This document shows positions 58,255 to 64,000 of a stretch of DNA of 64,000 nt, piece by piece (the stretch's first letter is position 1; each line of letters opens with the position of its first letter). A program made the position numbers and the translations under genes. This DNA comes from Clusia tigrina (taxonomy: Eukaryota; Arthropoda; Insecta; Diptera; Clusiidae): assembly GCA_920105625.2 (NCBI GenBank), contig OV050032.1, forward strand, positions 20,727,981 to 20,791,980. The letters run 5' to 3'. The notes below the pieces were generated by a model. The model had not been told where the DNA came from, did no database searches, and worked only from the letters and a program-made list of their open reading frames with translations.

Positions 58255-59732
58255 TATTCATTTCCACATATATACATATGTGGATCAAAGATATTCCTGC
58301 GCTAGAATTCCCTTGGGCATAGGCCATTGGGATGGCTTTTCTGACACTAAACTCGAATGAATAATTAATTAATTTCTATTAATACGAAAATCCTTGCTCA
58401 TACGCACCACCCCAGAGTGCGTATATGTGTGTGTGTGTGTGTGTTTGCGCGTGGCAAATATAAATGCGCAAAAAATTGTGGAAATTGTGTTGGCATTTTT
58501 TTGCACCACTGTACACGGACAGTTGTCCCGCAAATTCTAGCAGAAAAATCCAATTCACTGATTTATTTTTGAATGTTTTTTCTTGCAGGTTCTCATTGCA
58601 TCTCACGACACATGCACTAAGGTATGCGCTTCCTGCCAATGCGGCTGTTGGTGCTGTTGGTGCTGGCATGGCTGCTGCAGCGGCTGCGGCTACGGCTGAC
58701 CAAATCTTCGTCCGCTTTTGTAAATAAACAAGCCGCTTCAGTAGCGCATCAACTGTGAGGAATACAATAATTTTTGCATTTGAGCAGTTGCAGTTGCAGT
58801 TAACCAACTTTACTTTTGCCACTTCAACTTGTCAAAAAGCAAAAAATCCAAAACACAACACAAAAACTGAAAGACCAAAAAGCAAAAAAAAAAAACAACA
58901 ACAGAAAAGGAGTGAGTATAGAAAATTATGCCCAATATTGGAGCCGCTTCGATTTTACGAGTTACTTGGCTATTTTTTTTTTTTTTATTCTTTCCTTTTT
59001 CTGCGTTATATTTGTGTGGATGTGTGTGTGTGTGTGTGTGTGTGTTTTGAAAAAAATTTTATTTTTTTTTATGCTTTTCGTATTATATTTTACAGATTAT
59101 TGCTGCACAGACGGACTCAACAATAAAACTGCATATGCAAAGGCGGCTACATGGCTGCACTCAGGCCCCAACACAGGTCCCAACACATGCGAGCGGACTG
59201 GTCCTGGAGCTGGTGGCGCTGCTGACGATAATGATGCCGCTGCGGCCGCTGCAGCCGCTGCAGCCGCTGAAGCCGTTGTCGACAACGTTGCTGATACTGA
59301 TGCTGATGCTGCTGCTGATGATGATGGCAATGATAATGACGTTGAGGATGAGATATGGTGGCTTGGGAAGAAGTTGCTGGCTGATTCGTTTCGTTTCTCG
59401 TACTCACGTCTGCTGTTTGCTGGTAGGCTTGCACCGTGCCCCATTTGTTGCCATGCAATGCCCAGGAATTTCTGCCCTTTTGATAAATGCAGTGTAGGTT
59501 TTGTGTGATGTGGTGTAGTGTGGCGTGGCATAGTGTAGTGTTGTGCGAAGGTTTTTATACCCACCTATGTACGAGTACTCGTACGAAATGCGGACTTCTC
59601 TCATTATTATTAGGTTTCTTTTTGTTTGGATTTTCATTTTTAGTTTGATTTATTTTAATTTTTTTTAAATTTATACCTTTTTCCTTATTGCTTCATGCTG
59701 TTCCTTTCGCTTTTTGTACTTTAGCAGTGCAA

Positions 59733-59787
<55 letters not shown>

Positions 59788-62330
59788 GGTCCTTTGGAAT
59801 TCCTTTTTTTGTGAGCTGGCTTGAAATTTCCATTTGAAATTATTGCATTTACGAGTATATTTATTACTGAAGGAGCCTGCACGATTTCTAAGAAAACGTA
59901 GGCCAGAGATGCCAATGCTCCATTCACACACACACACACACACACACACTATATACAGGCATAAATACGGGCATGCCAAAGTAAAAGCAAAATGTTTGAG
60001 CAATATTCAATTTGCATTCACTTTAATTATGAGTAGAGCGGGCATAATACGAATATGGCCAACGAGCTGAATAGCGCCGATGTGCATAAAATTGAGTGTG
60101 CTGCTCTGCTATTGTGGCACAACCCTTCAGATTATGTGCATCTGCTTGAATGAGATTCTGCAAATCTGAAAATCTGAAAAGCTGAAAATTACTCGTATGC
60201 GTTAAATAATACTCATCCACCACAATTCAATCGGATATGAAAACCCTTTCAAAAGGTACTACCACGTGGCTTGCCCAAACAAAGCATATCAATGAATTCC
60301 TTATCACCAACACACAGACACTCACTCACACTCTTCTTCAAATCCTCGTAGTGGTATTCACAAACTTCTCATATCGCTGGCTGATGACTTTCCATTCATA
60401 TTCAGGTCTACCTGTCAATGGCACGCAACGCCGCATACCACACCAATCGTTACACTATTGACTGATGAACGGCCAGTCTTTGAGCCGGAGTGTGGCCCAG
60501 CTAGACTATGAGTATTATTCACCCATAACGGCTGACAGGGCCAGCCGCAGACAGACAACGAAAGAAGCAGGGTGAGATTGGAGAGGTGTTGGGGCACACC
60601 TCAGCGCATCAGACTAGAGTTGGATGGATTCCATACAGTATCCAACTGCCACATAGGCCACATACGAATGTCGATTGAAGCAGACCGGCACATAGCCAAC
60701 TGGTTGAAGGAGGCAATATTTCCTTGCTCCTGTGATAGCTGTGTCTGGTACAACTGCTCAGACGCCGTCTAGCAATTCTCGCCCTTCTTCTGCATGTTTG
60801 CGAAGCCTTCAAATCTTCACCACAATCATAGTAAACATGTTTATGAAAATTCATTAAATCAAATTTAATTTCACACACGAGTTCATTGAGTGGGTTGCAA
60901 ATATTCTGGCTAAAAGGCAAACAAAAGAACCACTACGTCCGGCCAAAGCCAGCATTAAACGCTCTCAGACACCAGCGACTTCACACATTCCAAACCAAGA
61001 ACCAGAGTTCAACCAAAAATAAATTAAAATAAAACAAACAAAAAAAAAAAAAATTAAAAGACAGAACACAAAAAGTGAAATACCTTCTTTTAAGTCAGTC
61101 CTAACGAGTTTGAGGTTGAGTGGTTACGATCATTGAATGAAGTCAACCGACCAACAAAAAAGGCATATTCAAAAACAGCAACAACCAAACAAGCAGGCAG
61201 GCAGGCAGGCAGGCAGGCAGGAAAAAGTATCCACAAAAACAAAAATGCAACGCTAATAAAGCAAACGCTGGAATGCCTACGTTAAGAATCATCCTAGTCA
61301 GTTTGGAACCTGTTAGACCAGAATCGAAGGCGAATTGCATATACCAGGCCACTCGATGCCACCATGCCATCGCCGAACAAACCACCACACGGCCACAACG
61401 CTGCACCACCACCAACACTGCGCTCGATTGCAATGCCTGCCTGGCTGCCTGGCTGCCCACCGAAGTCAGCGCTGCCAGCGGAGCATTTGGAATAAGAACA
61501 AAAATTAAAGGGCTTTTTCAGATTGGAAACGAGCAAAGGAGAGATTCCCAAAACGAATCGTACCTTAAAAACACTGTCTTTTACCTACACTAATACTTAG
61601 ACACCAACAAACACACACACACACAGAGAGAGAAATTCAAGCATTACTTCAAAGCCCATAAAAGTAGTTGAGGCCAATCGTTTAAGAATTTCAACAACAA
61701 AAAAAGTGTTTAAAACATATGAAAAAGCAACAGGCAAAATGCAATGTAATTTGAGCGAAAAGCCCAACAACACCAACAACGCCAACAACGCCAACAACAA
61801 CTGCCACAACAAATTGAGTTTGAAATTGGCCGTAATATTGCAACAAAATAAAATTGAACACTTCGACGCGAAGTTAGAGCACAGGGCCGCATATAGCAAG
61901 CAAAGGTCTCCTACGAGTATGCCCTGGAATTATTTTGTGAGGGCATGTAGGGATGAGCGACAACTGGAAACCCAGGAGCTGCTTACAAACTACTTGGAAC
62001 ATATTTTCTCACCTCTGCCGACCACTCAATGACCGGAAGAATTTAGGGAAGCTACACACAACAGTTCTGTTTCCAAAGCGCGGCGCTGGTTGGGAACTCC
62101 ACATTAAGTCCCGCCTAGAAACTGCAAGGAGTGTCGAGAGGCAACTGAACAGCAGTCATTGCCTAGTGGGAAGCCATCTTCAGCGATTGAGCCTGGATTA
62201 TGGTTTATTGTGCAGAATGAATGAATATATGCTCCTAGTAATTGCTGATTGGAAATTCTTCCAAATCAATTAGGAAATACTTAGCCCCGAAACTGTGACT
62301 CTTGAGTTCCTGACTGATCTCACTTCTGTA
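58255..62330. other. Region without secure gene
   Basis: GT/CA microsatellites occur at 58430, 59025, 59738-59787 and 59926-59949, and a (GCAG)n run at 61192-61222. The stretch 59096-59506 begins after an acceptor-like ttttacag and is GC-rich, encoding an Ala/Asp-rich segment in one frame and Leu/Met-rich in another. It might be an exon, but all three frames stay open because of triplet repeats. A 43-codon frame at 58623 starts with a signal-like MRFLPMRLLVLLVLAWLL but has no continuation. Confidence 0.35.
59738..59787. repeat. (GT)n microsatellite
   Basis: About 25 uninterrupted GT dinucleotides. A (CA)n tract lies 140 bases downstream (59926-59949), so the two could base-pair in single-stranded DNA or RNA. 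Confidence 0.97.
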
Positions 62331-62334
62331 TAGC

Positions 62335-62495
62335 GGAATATTTATTTATTATACACAATAAATTATGCCTGCAAGGGTCTGGAGGACTGGTACTAGCAAC
62401 TAAAGGCTTTCGACTCGTACAGAATCCTGGGCAGGATTTGAACCCTCGATCCCTCAACTGACAGTCTGTTTATCACTAGACTACGGAGCCTGATA
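62335..62495 (-). mobile_element. tRNA-derived SINE, reverse orientation
   Basis: On the - strand: tagtctagtgat (box A), gagggttcaaatcctgcc (box B), a tacgagtcgaaagcc block, tagttgctagtaccagtcc, and acccttgcaggcat. The 3' end runs into AATAAATAAATA-like sequence. The tRNA head is well preserved and has a different anticodon-arm region from the 17545 copy. Confidence 0.8.
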
Positions 62496-63002
62496 AATTT
62501 TGCGTTATAATATATATATTATATACTCAGTTGAAATAGTTGGCGAATCCTTCTTTAATAAAACAGTTTTACAGGAATCACTTTTATCATAAATCCCAAT
62601 TATCACTTCGGCAACCAAATCTCAACTGAAGTTGGGTAGCCTCTTTCAAGTCTCTCTCCGCTGTCGGTAACATACCAGCAGGTTTGTGGAACTCGAATAT
62701 CCAGAATATGTCTGTAGTTGTTGACCTCAGTCTATATCAAAACTCATATACTCGTATATGTTAAATTTCAGACTAATGTCACTATTCAGAGGCTGTGTCG
62801 GAAGTGGATACGGATGAAGCTCTTATAAACATGTACATACGGGTATGTCACGACTCCAATACATTGTGCAATATTTGTAGATCTTAAGGAAGCGTGAGTG
62901 ATCTTGTCCTTGTGTAGCTGTTAAATATATACTCTCATAACACTTGAGAAGCAATACTCCCATTTCGAATACTAGTGCTTTGATTATTATAAATGAGAGA
63001 AA

Positions 63003-63090
63003 CTGGGACATCCTTAGAAGAGGGACATCCTTGGACGAGGGACATCCTTGGACGAGGGACATCCTTGGACGAGGGACATCCTTGGACGAG
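63003..63090. repeat. 18-bp tandem repeat, about five copies
   Basis: Units of gacatccttggacgaggg. The first unit reads tagaagaggg and the last passes into tatcgctgc. Confidence 0.92.
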
Positions 63091-63337
63091 TATCGCTGCA
63101 GCAGGTGAACCATTGCACGTCTTTCTTGCTGATTTAACACGAAACAACACAAAATATTAATAAGCTTCTTTTGGTTTAGTAAAACTCTTACGGCCTCGCT
63201 TGATTTCCTGATCATCTCAGTAACCATTACAAACGAGGATCTATGAGTACTTACTCGGAGCAAGGAGTCAGGATAGAATATGTTGTGAATTGAAAGCTTT
63301 ATAGTTGGAGATTCATATTCTAGTGGGAGGGCGAGAG

Positions 63338-63500
63338 AAATAAATAGATAGAACTGAAGAGTAATAGCTACAAATGAAGATTAATAGATAGAACTGAAGA
63401 GTAGTAGCAACAAATGAAGAGCAATAGATAGAACTGAAGAGTAATAGCTACAAATGAAGATTAATATATAGAAATGAAGAGTAAAATATAGAAATGAACA
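63338..63500. repeat. ~40-bp tandem repeat, about four copies
   Basis: Units built from aatagatagaactgaagag and taatagctacaaatgaag, ending in shortened versions with atatagaaatgaa. Confidence 0.88.
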
Positions 63501-63679
63501 GTGAATATTCAACTTTATAATTCTATATGCACATTCTAGTGATATAGTCACATTCTAGTGCAATAGAAATATAGAGGCAGAGAGAGCTAAGGTGAAACAA
63601 AGGGTATCTCTGCATATGATTACTTAGAAGACATCAAACAAGCACCTGAAAATTGCAAAACATACTCGTATATACGTGT

Positions 63680-63900
63680 CCAGCACTGTCCAAAAGTTCC
63701 GAAGTGACTATTTTCTGGACTCCCTGGGAGACATTTCCAACAAACAAATAACCTCCATCAACTATCTTTATAAAAAGCTCCAAATGGTTGGACTTGTGAA
63801 AGGTAATGGGACTTGCATCTTACACGGTATCATAAAGGGTCAATCATGACGTAAGCGTGCCTTTTTGGCGACCGTTCAACCTACCTGCCACCTACTCATA
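63680..63900 (+). mobile_element. 3' end of TACC-tailed non-LTR retroelement
   Basis: Shares ctggactccctgggagacat, caactatctttataaaaagc and an acacggtatcataaagggtc block with 49905-50195. It ends in a degenerate TACC run near 63880-63896. The piece is more severely 5'-truncated. Confidence 0.7.
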
Positions 63901-64000
63901 TAAATTGACTCATATGGAATATCACCATCATTGAGCACCTCTATCTATACTGGTGGAACAATACTCGTAGCATTACTCTGAAGCGGTCAGCTTCCTGTGT

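Noticed and set aside
59097..59564. 155-codon - strand frame
   Set aside because: Ser/Ala-rich shadow of the triplet-rich block, with no better support than the + strand frames.
61273..61593. 106-codon + strand frame
   Set aside because: No recognisable domain; the region is A-rich with simple repeats and both strands are open.

Overview
This is eukaryotic DNA from a higher fly. The protein-coding exons match insect families: an FHOD-type formin, a CUB-domain secreted protein, and peritrophin-like chitin-binding proteins. Introns of 65-75 bp with GT..AG ends are typical of Diptera. The retroelement remnants (Jockey-type, R1-type, RNase H-bearing non-LTR elements, a Tc1/mariner relative) are also those of flies. 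A strong excess of the motif ACTCGTA/TACGAGT makes me favour a true fruit fly (Tephritidae), but that is inference. Nothing suggests prokaryotic, viral or organellar DNA. The coding regions are spliced and conceptual; no transcript evidence is available.

Layout. (1) 1-12000: the 3' part of the formin gene (Fhos/FHOD) on the + strand. Seven exons lie between 3195 and 11116, ending in a 5.5-kb AT-rich, repeat-filled last intron. (2) 12400-14700: a nest of broken non-LTR retrotransposons. (3) 15386-20203: a CUB-domain secreted protein on the - strand; its first intron carries a SINE and an R1-type retroelement. (4) 22870-41964: a cluster of five related secreted cysteine-rich genes (-, +, +, -, -). 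Four of them combine two copies of a seven-cysteine module, a Thr-rich mucin-like linker and a C-terminal peritrophin-A chitin-binding domain; the fifth has only the two modules. A conserved phase-2 intron splits every chitin-binding domain just before its central Tyr-x-x-Cys. The space between these genes is filled with transposon debris and minisatellites. (5) 42000-64000: I see no convincing gene. This part holds a tandemly amplified SINE (47491-48185), a dead Tc1/mariner element, several 3' ends of a TACC-tailed retroelement family, a 2.4-kb 16-bp minisatellite with higher-order structure (51975-54340), and microsatellite-rich sequence that could be regulatory or part of another gene's introns.

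How the genes relate. The formin is an intracellular actin regulator unrelated to its neighbours. The five cluster genes look like tandem duplicates whose products would be secreted and bind chitin in a peritrophic matrix or cuticle lining. The CUB protein is also secreted but belongs to another family. The most notable non-genic signals are a tRNA-derived SINE family with about six sites, one of them expanded as a tandem array, and more than ten different minisatellites in 64 kb.
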